Part shown: positions 7,895 through 17,459 of the stretch, in pieces
Layout of the letters: each line of letters starts with the position of its first letter
Position numbering within the stretch: the first letter of the stretch is position 1
From: Bradyrhizobium huanghuaihaiense
GTDB lineage: Bacteria; Pseudomonadota; Alphaproteobacteria; Rhizobiales; Xanthobacteraceae
Assembly: GCF_007830635.1 (NCBI RefSeq)
Contig: NZ_VLLA01000026.1
Location: 23,734-87,733 of the forward strand
Length of the DNA: 64,000 bases
Reading direction: 5' to 3'
The notes under the pieces: model-generated
Database searches by the model: none
The model's input: the letters and a program-made list of their open reading frames with translations, nothing else
What the model was told of the DNA's origin: nothing
Translations under genes and position numbers: made by a program

Positions 7895-8116
7895 ATGAGC
7901 AACGATTTCGACTTCGATCTTTCATCCGACCAGTGGGAAGCGCTGAAGGCGCTTCGCAACCCGGTGTCGAACGGTCGCCTCGCGAAGGCCTATGTCGTCG
8001 GAAGCCTGGTTGAGCTTGGCCTTGTCGTGGTCAATGACGGCGTTCCGGCAATCACACCGGCCGGCCGCAGGGCGCTGGTGCGCGGATCGTGCAGATTGCT
8101 GGACCTCGCCGCTTAA
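7895..8116 (+). CDS. Small winged-helix-like protein (73 aa)
   Basis: A short open frame with TGAGG just before the ATG. After an acidic start (MSNDFDFDLSSDQWEALKALR) come two helices and a hairpin ending in GVPAITPAGRRALVRGS. The 'L...GLV...dgvp.ITPaGr.aL' pattern is the recognition helix and wing of a winged helix, as in MarR-like or phage regulators. Single-domain proteins like this could bind DNA. It is convergent with the purine permease, only 8 bases away. Confidence 0.6.
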   Translation: MSNDFDFDLSSDQWEALKALRNPVSNGRLAKAYVVGSLVELGLVVVNDGVPAITPAGRRALVRGSCRLLDLAA

Positions 8117-8124
8117 CGCAGGCG

Positions 8125-9516
8125 TCAAAAGATCTGCGCGATCACGATCGCGTAGGCAACGAACACCGTCCCAAGTCCCCACACCATCGCCGGAATCTGC
8201 GACCGCCGGCCGACGGCCACTTCCAGGGCGATGTAGCTCAGCGTGCCCAGGGCCATTCCGTTGATAAGGTTGTTGGTCAGCACGGTGACGAGCAGCGTCA
8301 GCACGATCGGAACCGCATTGACGAGATCGGTCATGTCGATGCGGGCGAGCCCCTGCATCATCAGCACGCCCACGAGCACCAGCGCGGGCGCGGTCGCTTG
8401 CGCCGGGATGATGACGAAGATCGGCCAGAAGAACAATGCGAGAAAGAAGAATCCCGCGACAGTCAGCGAGGTCAGGCCGGTGCGGCCGCCGGCCTGCACG
8501 CCCGTGATCGATTCGATGTAGGCCGTGACGACGGACGTCCCGAGCAGCGGTCCCACCACCGAAGCCGTCGCATCGGTCGCAAATGCTGCAGTGGCGTTCG
8601 GGATCGAGCCATCGGGCTTGCGTAAGTTGGCAGCCCCCGTCACGCCGATCAGCGTGCCCAGCGTCGAAAAGAATTCGGCGCACAGGAAATAGAACAGCAG
8701 CGGCAGCGCCACGACGAAGTGGCTGAAGAGATAGCCGATGTCGAGCGCCATGAAGGTGCTGGTCGGCCAGCGCGGCCACGCCATGATGGCTGATGGCACC
8801 GAGGTCACCATCTTGCCGTTGGCACCCGGAACGAAGAAGCCGATCAGGGTCAGCACTGCGATCGACAGGATCAGCGCCGCCGGCACCCGGCGCGCCACCA
8901 GGACCGGCGTGAGCAGGAGGCCGAACAACGTCAGCAGCACCGGCGGGCTGCGCAGGGATCCCATGGCAATGTAGGTCGACGGATTCGGGACGACGAACCC
9001 GGCGCCCCGCAGCGCAATGAAGACGATGAGGGTACCGACCGCCGCCTGGATGCCGATCTTCAGCGCTTCCGGCACGTCCTTCGCGACTTTCTCGCGCAGC
9101 TTCGACAGGCTGAGGATCAGGAACAGAACGCCGGTGAAAGCGACCATCGCGAGCGCGCCCTGCCAGGGCATGCCCATCTGCTTGACGATGACATAGGTGA
9201 AGATGACGTTCGATCCCATTGCGGGCGCAACCGCGAGCGGCAGGTTGGCCCACAGCCCCATCATGACGGAGCCGAAGATCGCGGCGAGCGCCGTGGCGCT
9301 GACGAGATCGGCGCGATCCATCCCGGCGTTGGACATGATCGCGGGGTTGACGGCGATGATATAGGCCATGGCTGCGAACGTCGTTGCTCCGGCCATCACC
9401 TCGCGGCCAATGCTCGTGCCACGTTCGGTGAGGCCAAAGGTGCGATCGAGCAGCCCGGAGGCTGCACGCGGAGCCGGCTCGGCGGGAGCGGCTTGCGGCT
9501 TCGTCATCTCATTCAT
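8125..9516 (-). CDS. AzgA-like purine permease (NCS2 family)
   Basis: 463 residues with about 12-14 hydrophobic segments. The opening LTERGTSIGREVMAGATTFAAMAYIIAVNPAIMS and the later LGTLIGVTGAANLRKPDG and TSVVTAYIESITGVQAGGRTGLTSL are diagnostic of the AzgA branch (COG2252), which imports adenine, guanine and hypoxanthine by proton symport across the inner membrane. It is 12 bases downstream of adenine deaminase on the same strand, so the two form an uptake-deamination unit: adenine in, hypoxanthine plus ammonia out. The TetR regulator upstream probably controls both. Confidence 0.9.
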   Translation of the reverse strand: MNEMTKPQAAPAEPAPRAASGLLDRTFGLTERGTSIGREVMAGATTFAAMAYIIAVNPAIMSNAGMDRADLVSATALAAIFGSVMMGLWANLPLAVAPAMGSNVIFTYVIVKQMGMPWQGALAMVAFTGVLFLILSLSKLREKVAKDVPEALKIGIQAAVGTLIVFIALRGAGFVVPNPSTYIAMGSLRSPPVLLTLFGLLLTPVLVARRVPAALILSIAVLTLIGFFVPGANGKMVTSVPSAIMAWPRWPTSTFMALDIGYLFSHFVVALPLLFYFLCAEFFSTLGTLIGVTGAANLRKPDGSIPNATAAFATDATASVVGPLLGTSVVTAYIESITGVQAGGRTGLTSLTVAGFFFLALFFWPIFVIIPAQATAPALVLVGVLMMQGLARIDMTDLVNAVPIVLTLLVTVLTNNLINGMALGTLSYIALEVAVGRRSQIPAMVWGLGTVFVAYAIVIAQIF

Positions 9517-9528
9517 CGCAGTCTTCCC

Positions 9529-11394
9529 CTACCAGACCACCGGATGCGCTTCGCCGGTCTGCACGTTGATGAAGCCGAGCGGCGCCTGCTCGCACGGCGC
9601 CACCAGCACCCAGCTCCAGGGCGCGCAGGTCAGCGTTGCAAACATGAGCCGCTCTGGGAATCCCGGATACCAGCGCGGACGGAACGTCGGCTCGTACATC
9701 CAGTCGACCTTGCGGCCTTCCGCATAGAGCGCCTGCATCTCGGCATCGAGCGCTTGCGCGGAACGACAGCTCATCAGCCCACCGACCTCGAAGCGTACGG
9801 TGGCAACGAGCTCACCCTCGCGCACCAGCGCCCATCCGCCCTGAAGCTCGATCAGCGCGTTGACTGCCTTTGCCATCGCCGCGTCGGACGAGCCGACCAC
9901 CCAGATATTGTGCTTGTCGTGCGCCACCGAACAGGCAACTGCCGTCTCCGGCGTGCGCGGTCCGCAGCCGCGCCAAAACATCTTGGCCACACGCCCGTCG
10001 CCGGAAAAGCGATCGACGATGGCAAATTTGGTGATGGCCTCGCTCTCGTCGCGCTGCACGGCACCGTCACGCACCGGCAGCTCGAGCGTGTAGAACTCGG
10101 GATGCCAATGGAAGGGGCGGATCACGGCCGCCTTCATCGTGCTTCGGCCGGGTTCGGCTCGCAGCTCGAAATCCTGAGACTTGACCGTGCGCTTGATGTT
10201 GACAGTCTTCGTTGCCCAATCCGGCCACTGGATGTCAGGCACCTTGCCGAGATAGCGCTTGCCGTCGGAAACCTGCGCGCCATCGGCCCACACTTCGGCA
10301 ATCGTGAGCTTGGCAACATCCGAGAGCAGCACCACGTCGCCGAAACGCCCAGGAGCCAGGCTGCCGACGAACGGCGTAAGGCGCATGTGCCGCGCCGGAT
10401 TGATGGTGAGACACTGGATTGCGATTTCAGGTGCAAGGCCGGCCTCGATCGCGACCCGCGCATTGTGATCGCTGGCGCCGAGCTCGAGCGTGTGGCTGGC
10501 GCTGCGGTCATCCGTGGTGAACGCGATCTGCGACCAGTCCTGAAGGCCCCTCGCGAGGAGCCATCTGACGATCTCGTCCATGGCATAAACGCGCAACTCG
10601 ACGAACAGGCCGCGCGTGAGCTTGTCCCAGGTCTCCTCCGGCGTCTGCACTTCGTGGTCGGACGCGAGCCCGGCCGCGGCAAACGCGTTGATGGAGGGCA
10701 GATCCCGCAGGCCGGAGGCATGGCCTTCGACAACTCCGCGCGCCGCGAACGTCGCCTCGATCATGCCCCAGAGCCGCTTGTAGGAGGGATTGTCTGGATT
10801 CCAAACCGCCGGCCAGTCCATGACTTCGTCGAGCCCGGTGACCATCAGGCTCTCGCCCATGAAGCGCGCCTGCTCGTCGTGGCCGTACCAACCGCCACCC
10901 CATTCGTAAGCCGTCGGCGGCACCGCCGAGCCCGGCTGCGGAAAGATTTTTAGCGGCGAGCCGCGGCGGCGTGCCTCGAACCAGAATTCGAGATTGCGCG
11001 CGCCGTTGACATTCGAGAATTCGTGGCTCGCCTCGCAGGTCCAGGTATTGCCGTGCGGCAGCACCAGCGCCGCCTCCCATTCAGGCGTCAGATGCGAGCT
11101 TTCAATATGCTTGTGCACTTCGCCAAAGCCTGGGACGGCCGCAAGATCCTGCCGGTGCACGCGCTCGCGCACCTCGCCGGGATAGCTGCCGGCCGGTCCA
11201 ACCCAGGCGATGCGGCGGCCCTTGAAGACGATCTCCTGATCCTCATTCCAGGTGCGGCTGTGCACGTCGAGCAATTTGCCGACCCGCAAGGAGCGATCGG
11301 CCGGGCGGCGGCCGAGCGCCGTCAGCACCAGGTCCTGGCGGATGCGAACCTCGTCGGGCGCGTTGATCAGGAGATCATCGGGGATCGCGTTCAT
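9529..11394 (-). CDS. ade: Adenine deaminase
   Basis: 621 residues from ATG at 11394; the frame is open 44 codons further but the extension is arginine-rich and unlikely. It is an amidohydrolase of the bacterial Ade type: metal-binding GFGEVHKHIESSHL (in E. coli the second residue of HxH differs), EGHASGL, TTDDRSA and the C-terminal WVVGSSDAAMAKAVN region. Ade converts adenine to hypoxanthine and ammonia and uses Fe or Mn. The gene sits between its TetR regulator and the AzgA-like permease, all on the minus strand with 8- and 12-base gaps, so this is a three-gene operon for adenine use. Confidence 0.88.
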   Translation of the reverse strand: MNAIPDDLLINAPDEVRIRQDLVLTALGRRPADRSLRVGKLLDVHSRTWNEDQEIVFKGRRIAWVGPAGSYPGEVRERVHRQDLAAVPGFGEVHKHIESSHLTPEWEAALVLPHGNTWTCEASHEFSNVNGARNLEFWFEARRRGSPLKIFPQPGSAVPPTAYEWGGGWYGHDEQARFMGESLMVTGLDEVMDWPAVWNPDNPSYKRLWGMIEATFAARGVVEGHASGLRDLPSINAFAAAGLASDHEVQTPEETWDKLTRGLFVELRVYAMDEIVRWLLARGLQDWSQIAFTTDDRSASHTLELGASDHNARVAIEAGLAPEIAIQCLTINPARHMRLTPFVGSLAPGRFGDVVLLSDVAKLTIAEVWADGAQVSDGKRYLGKVPDIQWPDWATKTVNIKRTVKSQDFELRAEPGRSTMKAAVIRPFHWHPEFYTLELPVRDGAVQRDESEAITKFAIVDRFSGDGRVAKMFWRGCGPRTPETAVACSVAHDKHNIWVVGSSDAAMAKAVNALIELQGGWALVREGELVATVRFEVGGLMSCRSAQALDAEMQALYAEGRKVDWMYEPTFRPRWYPGFPERLMFATLTCAPWSWVLVAPCEQAPLGFINVQTGEAHPVVW

Positions 11395-11402
11395 GGCTTG
11401 CC

Positions 11403-12071
11403 TCACTCTACGCCAGCGCTTTCGCGCGCCGTGCTTCGCTTGCGCGGCGATTTTCCGGTCTTGCCGGCGCGCGCCCCAGCGGCATCGCGCCGACGGACAT
11501 CCTTCAAAAGCGTCGTGAGCGCCCATTCGATCGCGTCGGCGATCTCGGCGCTGGACATGTCAAAGTCCTCGCGCATCGCATTCCAGGCCAGCACGTTGTT
11601 GAGATAGGACGCGAGCGCCTCCGCCTGGCGGACTTCCTTGGCGGGAAGATGCCGTACCAGCGGCGCCATCGCCTTGCGATGCTGGTCGATCAGGTGCCGC
11701 CGGAAGCCGGCGCGCACCGTCCGGCCCGCCCGCGTCATCGCAATGGCACGCGCCAGATGCGGATGACGGTCGAACCGCTTGCACAGCTTGCGGAAAATAT
11801 CCGGCAGTTCGTCGGGCGAGGTGAAGGGAATATAGCTGAAGACGTTGTCCTCGATCCACTCGCCGGCCGCAACGAACAGCTCCGCGCGGGTCTTGAAGTG
11901 GCGATAGATGGTTCGCTCGGCCACCTTGGCGCGCTTGGCCACCGCGGCCATGGAAACGTCGTCGGCCGCCTCGTCCTCCAGCGTCTGGACAAAAGCGGCG
12001 ACGATGCGCTGCCGCGTCATCTCGGCATATTCGTCGCGAAGACTGGCGATATGTCGCTTTGCTGTACTCAT
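11403..12071 (-). CDS. TetR-family repressor of the adenine operon
   Basis: 222 residues. The N-terminal TetR HTH spans about residues 18-65, with MAAVAKRAKVAERTIYRHFKTRAELF as the signature helix-turn-helix. The ligand domain follows, then a basic lysine/arginine-rich tail. It begins the operon with ade and the purine permease and a 14-base palindrome lies 8 bases before its start, so autoregulation with a purine ligand is the simple model. Adenine or a downstream product as inducer is inferred. Confidence 0.85.
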   Translation of the reverse strand: MSTAKRHIASLRDEYAEMTRQRIVAAFVQTLEDEAADDVSMAAVAKRAKVAERTIYRHFKTRAELFVAAGEWIEDNVFSYIPFTSPDELPDIFRKLCKRFDRHPHLARAIAMTRAGRTVRAGFRRHLIDQHRKAMAPLVRHLPAKEVRQAEALASYLNNVLAWNAMREDFDMSSAEIADAIEWALTTLLKDVRRRDAAGARAGKTGKSPRKRSTARESAGVE

Positions 12072-12078
12072 GTCATAA

Positions 12079-12092
12079 GTCTGACATCAGAC
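12079..12092. promoter_or_regulatory. TetR operator
   Basis: GTCTGA-CA-TCAGAC is a perfect 6+6 inverted repeat, flanked by TGTC (12071-12074) in the spacer between the TetR gene and the divergent formamidase. Size and position match a TetR dimer site. It could govern both directions. Confidence 0.65.
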
Positions 12093-12293
12093 AAATTGGA
12101 GGGTCAAGCCGAGAGTTGAGGCAGGCCGCGCCGCAACAATGGGCGTCGGCCCCGCGCGTGGGGGCCGGCGCCCCACGCGAGCTCATCGATCGCCCGCCGC
12201 CTGAAATATGGACTTTTGCGCGTCGCCAAAATCGGATTTGCTCTGCCGAGAACTGCGCGCAACGGCGCCGCGCGGACGGCAAGGGAGCTGATC

Positions 12294-13307
12294 ATGAACG
12301 GGCTCGGTGGGCTGAACAAATCTCCCAACGGCGTGGTTGTCGGACTTGTGCAGCTGCAACTGCCTAACGTCGTGACCCCCGCCGATCTGGCCAAGCAGGC
12401 CGAGCGCATCGTCTGGATGGTCGGCAAGGCGCGCCGCAATCTCTCCACCATGGATCTGGTGGTGTTCCCCGAATACTCGCTGCACGGCCTCTCGATGGAC
12501 ACCAATCCCGAGATCATGTGCCGGCTTGACGGACCGGAGGTCGCCGCCTTCAAGAAGGCCTGCGTCGACAACAAGATCTGGGGCTGCTTCTCCATCATGG
12601 AGTTCAACCCGCACGGCAATCCCTACAATTCCGGCCTGATCATCGACGATCACGGCGAGATCAAGCTCTACTACCGAAAACTTCATCCCTGGATTCCGGT
12701 CGAACCGTGGGAGCCCGGCGATATCGGCATTCCCGTGATCGAGGGACCGAAGGGCGCGAAGATCGCACTGATCATCTGCCATGACGGCATGTTCCCGGAG
12801 ATGGCGCGGGAATGCGCCTATAAGGGCGCCGAGATCATGATCCGCACCGCCGGCTACACGGCGCCGATCCGCGACGCCTGGCGCTTCACCAATCAGGCCA
12901 ATTCGTTCCAGAATCTGATGGTCACGGCGAACGTCTGCATGTGCGGCTCGGACGGCTCGTTCGATTCCATGGGCGAAGGCATGATCGTCAATTTCGACGG
13001 CACCGTGCTGGCGCACGGCACCACCGGCCGCGCCGACGAGATCATCACCGCCGAGGTTCGTCCGGATCTCGTGCGCGAGGCCCGCATCAATTGGGGCGTC
13101 GAGAACAACATCTACCAGCTCTGGCACCGCGGCTATGTCGCGGTGAAGGGCGGCGCGATGGACTGCCCCTACACGTTCATGCAGGACATGGTCGCGGGCA
13201 CCTTCCGATTGCCGTGGGAAGATCAGGTGAAGGTCACCGACGGCACCTCGTGCGGCTTCCCGGCCCCGACGCGGATGTTTGGTAGGACTGCCAAGGCGGC
13301 GGAATAG
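12294..13307 (+). CDS. Formamidase (aliphatic amidase, nitrilase superfamily)
   Basis: 337 residues from ATG at 12294, matching the roughly 334 residues of AmiF. The catalytic Glu is in FPEYSLHG, the Lys in YYRKLHPWIPVEPW and the Cys nucleophile in ICHDGMFPE; the second glutamate of the formamidase/amidase group is in VEPWEPGD. Product: formamide to formate plus ammonia. The wider acyl amidase AmiE shares these motifs, so a short aliphatic amide substrate is certain only as a class. It diverges from the adenine operon over the TetR operator, so it probably belongs to the same nitrogen-scavenging response. Confidence 0.85.
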   Translation: MNGLGGLNKSPNGVVVGLVQLQLPNVVTPADLAKQAERIVWMVGKARRNLSTMDLVVFPEYSLHGLSMDTNPEIMCRLDGPEVAAFKKACVDNKIWGCFSIMEFNPHGNPYNSGLIIDDHGEIKLYYRKLHPWIPVEPWEPGDIGIPVIEGPKGAKIALIICHDGMFPEMARECAYKGAEIMIRTAGYTAPIRDAWRFTNQANSFQNLMVTANVCMCGSDGSFDSMGEGMIVNFDGTVLAHGTTGRADEIITAEVRPDLVREARINWGVENNIYQLWHRGYVAVKGGAMDCPYTFMQDMVAGTFRLPWEDQVKVTDGTSCGFPAPTRMFGRTAKAAE

Positions 13308-13392
13308 CCCCGGTTCCTCGGGCGTAACCGCGACATTCTGGCACGGTTGTTGCTCCTTTTTGACGTCCAAGACGCGTCAAAGGGGAGTTCTC

Positions 13393-14712
13393 ATGTCGAC
13401 AATCGCCGCGGCGCCCGCCGTCGAGCCGAAGCCGCTTTACACCTCACTGTTCGTCCAGGTCCTGGCCGCGCTGGTGCTTGGCGTCATCCTGGGGATGGCC
13501 GTCCCGGATTTCGCGATCGGACTCAAGATTCTCAGCGACGCCTTCCTGAAGCTGATCTCGATGATCGTGGCGCCGATCGTGTTCTGCGTCGTCGTCCACG
13601 GCATTGCCGGTGCCGGCGACCTCAAGAAGGTCGGCCGGGTCGGCGTCAAGGCGCTGGTCTATTTCGAGGTCATGACGACGGTGGCCCTCGTGGTCGGCCT
13701 CCTTCTCGCTTATCTCTTCGGCCCCGGCCACGGCATGAACATCGATCCCTCGACGCTGGATGCCAAGGCGCTCAACACCTACGCCGACAACGCCCACAAG
13801 CTGTCCGGCGGCGGCATTGGCGCCTTCCTGATGAACGTGATCCCGACCACCTCCTTCGATGCGCTGTCGCGCAACGACGTGCTCCAGGTGCTGTTCTTCG
13901 CCGTGCTGTTCGGCGTCGGCCTCGCTCTGGTCGGCGGCGAGAAGGGCGCGCTCGTCACCTCCATCATCGACGCGGCCTCCACAGTGCTGTTCCGCGTCAT
14001 GGGGCTGATCGTCCGTGTCGCACCGCTCGGCGTACTCGGCGCGGTCGCCTACACCGTCGGCAAATACGGCGTGGGCTCCTTGAAGCAGCTCGTGTCGCTG
14101 GTGATGCTGTTCTACGTCTCGGTCGGCATCTTCGTGCTGGGCGTGCTCGGCGGCGTCATGGCGCTCGCGGGCATCAACATCCTCAAATTCCTCGCCTACC
14201 TGCGCGAGGAGCTCACCATCGTGCTCGCGACGGCGTCCTCGGACGCAGTGCTGCCGCAGATCATGAAGAAGCTGGAGCGGATGGGCGTAAAGGATTCCGT
14301 GGTCGGCCTCGTCATCCCGACTGGCTATTCCTTCAATCTCGATGCCTTCTCGATCTACCTGACGCTGGCCGTCGTCTTCATCGCCCAGGCGACCAATACG
14401 CCGCTATCGTTCGGCGATCTCCTGCTGGTGCTCGGCGTCTCGCTGATCACCTCAAAGGGAGCGCACGGCGTGCCGGGCTCGGCGATCGTGATCCTGGCCG
14501 CGACGCTGAACGCGGTGCCGAGCATCCCCGCGATCGGCCTGGTGCTGGTGCTGTCGGTCGACTGGTTCATCGGCATGGCCCGCGCACTCGGCAACCTCGT
14601 CGGCAACTGCGTGGCGACGGTCGTCGTCGCCGCGTGGGAAGGCGATCTCGACCGTGCCAAGGCTGCCAAGGTGCTCGAAGGCGGCGAGCTGGTGGACGTG
14701 ACGGCGGGATAG
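13393..14712 (+). CDS. dctA: C4-dicarboxylate:cation symporter DctA
   Basis: 439 residues from ATG at 13393 (AGGGGAG upstream), the usual DctA length. It has the family topology and signatures: FLKLISMIVAPIVFCVVVHGIAG, the serine-rich reentrant motif as ATASSDAVLPQIMKKLE, NLDAFSIYLTL (TM7 substrate and cation site) and TSKGAHGVPGSA. DctA imports succinate, fumarate and malate; in rhizobia it feeds nitrogen fixation in nodules. It follows formamidase by 86 bases. No DctB/DctD genes or sigma-54 promoter precede it, so this may be a paralogue rather than the symbiotic copy. Confidence 0.87.
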   Translation: MSTIAAAPAVEPKPLYTSLFVQVLAALVLGVILGMAVPDFAIGLKILSDAFLKLISMIVAPIVFCVVVHGIAGAGDLKKVGRVGVKALVYFEVMTTVALVVGLLLAYLFGPGHGMNIDPSTLDAKALNTYADNAHKLSGGGIGAFLMNVIPTTSFDALSRNDVLQVLFFAVLFGVGLALVGGEKGALVTSIIDAASTVLFRVMGLIVRVAPLGVLGAVAYTVGKYGVGSLKQLVSLVMLFYVSVGIFVLGVLGGVMALAGINILKFLAYLREELTIVLATASSDAVLPQIMKKLERMGVKDSVVGLVIPTGYSFNLDAFSIYLTLAVVFIAQATNTPLSFGDLLLVLGVSLITSKGAHGVPGSAIVILAATLNAVPSIPAIGLVLVLSVDWFIGMARALGNLVGNCVATVVVAAWEGDLDRAKAAKVLEGGELVDVTAG

Positions 14713-14721
14713 TCCCGTCGA

Positions 14722-16095
14722 TCAATCATTCCAGCGGAGGAGCGGCGTTCCATACGCCCTCCTCCAGACTGACAGGAAGCGCGGAAACCAGGAGTGGGCC
14801 ACCGCGCCCTTGTAGGCCCAGGTGCGATATTTCAGGCCCTGCTCCGAGATCAGCTCCTGATAGCCACCGTGGACTTCGGTCGCGGTGCGAATGTCCTTCA
14901 ATATCCCTTGCGCGCAGGCCCGATAGGTATCGCTCCCCGAGGCCTCATCGAAGTCCAGCATGCGATCGGCGAATTCGACATTGAACGTCGGCCACGACGA
15001 ACGCCCCTGATAGGCCGGCGCCGCAATCTTGTGGATCATCTTGTTGCGCGGATTATCCGCCGACACCAGGAAGTGGAACGTGCTGGGGATGCGGAAGCGC
15101 GGCTCGGCGATGATCAGGTCGGCCGTCGCAGCAAACAGCGCGCGCTCGCTGGCATCGCTCATATTCCAGAAACCGCGGTGCACGCTGACGAAATCGAGCG
15201 CGACCAACGACACCGGCGCGCCCGCCGGACTATCCAGGGAATGCCTGATATAGCCGTCCTTGCCAAACAGGCGGAGCAGGTCCCTCTTGTACTGCGCGAG
15301 GTCGCGTCCGAGCAGCCGCTTCAGCTCGTTCTCGCCGACGATCCCGAGCTGCACGCCCCACAAGAACGTCGTGTAGACGCAGGCATTGGTGACGAAACGC
15401 CTGCGTTCGGCACGGGTATCCGTTGCCGCGGAGCGCGGTCCGCTGGCGTCGCACAGCAAATATCTGGTGCCGTCAGCCTCGAACGACTCCAGCTCGCTTG
15501 CAAGCTTCAGGATCGCCCGCTTCAGGTCCCCGCCGTACTCGGCCAGCAACAGACGGCCGGCATGCGCGCATTGAGACATCGCCAGATACGACGATGCTCT
15601 CTCCTCGGCAGAGAGCATCTGCTGGAGGCCGGCGATAATGCCGAGCAGCGTGTCCGAGGGCCGCGAGAAATAATTCACGCCGAGATACCGGCCGCATCCC
15701 GCCGGCACGATGGTCGTCGTGACGACGTCGGCGCGAACCGCCTCCAGCAGCAGACGGACGCTCTTTTCGAGCAGGCGCGCCCGGCGCACCGCATCCTGCG
15801 CATCCATGATGGTCTCTGGATCAAGGACGTCCGGATAGAACCAGGCGAAGTCGCGCGGATAATAGGCGGAGGCGTGCGGTGCGCCGGTGACGAGGAAGGC
15901 TTCGGTCACCGAAAAGGCGCTGTCCATCGAGTGCCGGTAAAGGTCCTCGATGGCCGACAACGAATGGGGCGATTGCCTCAGGAACCGATCACCAAGAAAA
16001 TTCACGGCCTGGAGAGCGTTCGCGACAAAGGTCGCAGCCATCCCCTGATAAAACCGGTTCTCACGATGTGATGGAAAAGAGATGTCGCTGTTCAT
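14722..16095 (-). CDS. Protein of unknown function, possible six-hairpin glycosidase fold (457 aa)
   Basis: ATG at 16095; a TTG three codons earlier is the alternative. No signal peptide or membrane segment. The sequence is helix-rich throughout with aromatic clusters (HASAYYPRDFAWFYPDVLDPETI; YRTWAYKGAVAHSWFPRF). The YYPRDFAWFYPDV motif resembles the active-site region of alpha/alpha-barrel (six-hairpin) glycosidases such as debranching enzymes, but this is a suggestion from one motif and helix content. Convergent with dctA, 9 bases apart. Not obviously part of purine metabolism. Confidence 0.55.
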   Translation of the reverse strand: MNSDISFPSHRENRFYQGMAATFVANALQAVNFLGDRFLRQSPHSLSAIEDLYRHSMDSAFSVTEAFLVTGAPHASAYYPRDFAWFYPDVLDPETIMDAQDAVRRARLLEKSVRLLLEAVRADVVTTTIVPAGCGRYLGVNYFSRPSDTLLGIIAGLQQMLSAEERASSYLAMSQCAHAGRLLLAEYGGDLKRAILKLASELESFEADGTRYLLCDASGPRSAATDTRAERRRFVTNACVYTTFLWGVQLGIVGENELKRLLGRDLAQYKRDLLRLFGKDGYIRHSLDSPAGAPVSLVALDFVSVHRGFWNMSDASERALFAATADLIIAEPRFRIPSTFHFLVSADNPRNKMIHKIAAPAYQGRSSWPTFNVEFADRMLDFDEASGSDTYRACAQGILKDIRTATEVHGGYQELISEQGLKYRTWAYKGAVAHSWFPRFLSVWRRAYGTPLLRWND

Positions 16096-16202
16096 GTCCG
16101 TCAATCGGCTGAATGTCTCGTGACCCTCGCGATGATGGCCACCATTTTAAACATGACTGATTCGTATCTCTACCCGGTGACTTGCGGGTTCGTGACGCTT
16201 GC

Positions 16203-17459
16203 CTAGGCCGCCCGCGGCCTGAAATTCTCGATCACCCTGAGCAGCACCCGTGCGCCGGCGTCGGCATCGGCAAGCTCGACGTGCTCGTCCGGGTGATGGC
16301 TGATGCCGCCGCGGCAGCGGACGAAGATCATGCCGACATCGGCGATATCGATCATGGCCATGCCGTCATGGCCTGCCCCGCTCGGCAGCTCGAACACGGA
16401 GAGACCTTCCGCAGCGATCGCCTGCGCGATCTGCTGCTTCAGCCAGGGTGCGCAGGGCGCGGTGCGATTCTCGTGGGTGACATCGAGCTGGAGTGCCAGT
16501 TGCCTGCGCTTTGCAATCGCCTCGATCTGGCGGACGACGTCGGCAACCGCGCGCTTGCGGTGCATGTCGGTCGGCGCGCGCATGTCGATGGTGAACGACA
16601 CCTCGCCCGGAATGACATTGGTCGCGCCGGGCCTCGCCTGGATGTAGCCGACAGTGCCAACGAGGCCGTCCACGTCGGTGCGGCAGAACTGCTCGATGGC
16701 GCCGATGCATTCGGCAGCGCCGGCGAGCGCGTCCCGGCGTAGCGCCATCGGCACCGTTCCGGCGTGACCGGCCATGCCGGTCAGCCGCGCGGCAAGCCGC
16801 GTTGCGCCAGCGATCGCGGTGACAACGCCGACCGGGAGGTTCTGCGCTTCCAGCACCGGTCCCTGCTCAATATGCAATTCGAGATAGGCGAGCAGCTCGC
16901 GCCGGGCCCGTGCGGCGGCGCCGACGTGGTCGGGATCGAGCCCAAACTGAACGAGTGCATCGCGCATCGACACGCCGTCACGATCGCGCGTGTTCAGGAC
17001 GCTCTCGTCAAAGGTGCCGGCCACCGCACGGCTGCCGAGCAGGGTCGAGGCAAAGCGCACCCCCTCCTCGTCGGCGAAGCCGATGACCTCGATCGCAAAC
17101 GGCAGGCGCTTGCCGCGGCGATTGAGATCGGCGACGCAGGCGATCGCGGTGATCACGCCAAGCGGCCCGTCCCATTTGCCGGCATCGCGCACGGTGTCGT
17201 AATGCGAGCCGAGCATCAGGCAGGGCGCGCCCTGCCGCTCACCTTCATACCGGCCACAGACATTGCCGATCGCATCGAGATGCGCGCTCATGCCGGCGTC
17301 ACGCATCCAGCCCAGGATCAGGTCCGCGGCCGTGCGTAATTCCTTGCTCAGGTAGACGCGGGTGAGCTTGTCGGGCTCTTCCGAGATCGCAGCAAGCTCG
17401 TTGATGCGGCGGACGATCTCCTTGCCGAGCGATGCATCATGAACAGTACCAGCACCCAT
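16203..17459 (-). CDS. allC: Allantoate amidohydrolase / M20 N-carbamoylase
   Basis: 418 residues from ATG at 17459 (an upstream TTG-type extension of 20 residues is possible). M20 metallopeptidase-fold motifs are present: GSHYDTVRDAGKWDGPLGV (first metal ligand and DG), FADEEGVRF (catalytic Glu), ELHIEQGPVLE and HHPDEHVE near the end. The set matches the hydantoinase/carbamoylase subfamily that contains AllC, which converts allantoate to ureidoglycine, CO2 and ammonia. Plain N-carbamoylase is the alternative, but the neighbouring allantoinase favours AllC. Divergent from the sigma-54-driven importer operon. Confidence 0.8.
   Translation of the reverse strand: MGAGTVHDASLGKEIVRRINELAAISEEPDKLTRVYLSKELRTAADLILGWMRDAGMSAHLDAIGNVCGRYEGERQGAPCLMLGSHYDTVRDAGKWDGPLGVITAIACVADLNRRGKRLPFAIEVIGFADEEGVRFASTLLGSRAVAGTFDESVLNTRDRDGVSMRDALVQFGLDPDHVGAAARARRELLAYLELHIEQGPVLEAQNLPVGVVTAIAGATRLAARLTGMAGHAGTVPMALRRDALAGAAECIGAIEQFCRTDVDGLVGTVGYIQARPGATNVIPGEVSFTIDMRAPTDMHRKRAVADVVRQIEAIAKRRQLALQLDVTHENRTAPCAPWLKQQIAQAIAAEGLSVFELPSGAGHDGMAMIDIADVGMIFVRCRGGISHHPDEHVELADADAGARVLLRVIENFRPRAA

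Noticed and set aside
13347..14984. A 545-codon frame in another phase over dctA
   Set aside because: Arginine-rich and without membrane segments, while the dctA frame shows all transporter motifs.
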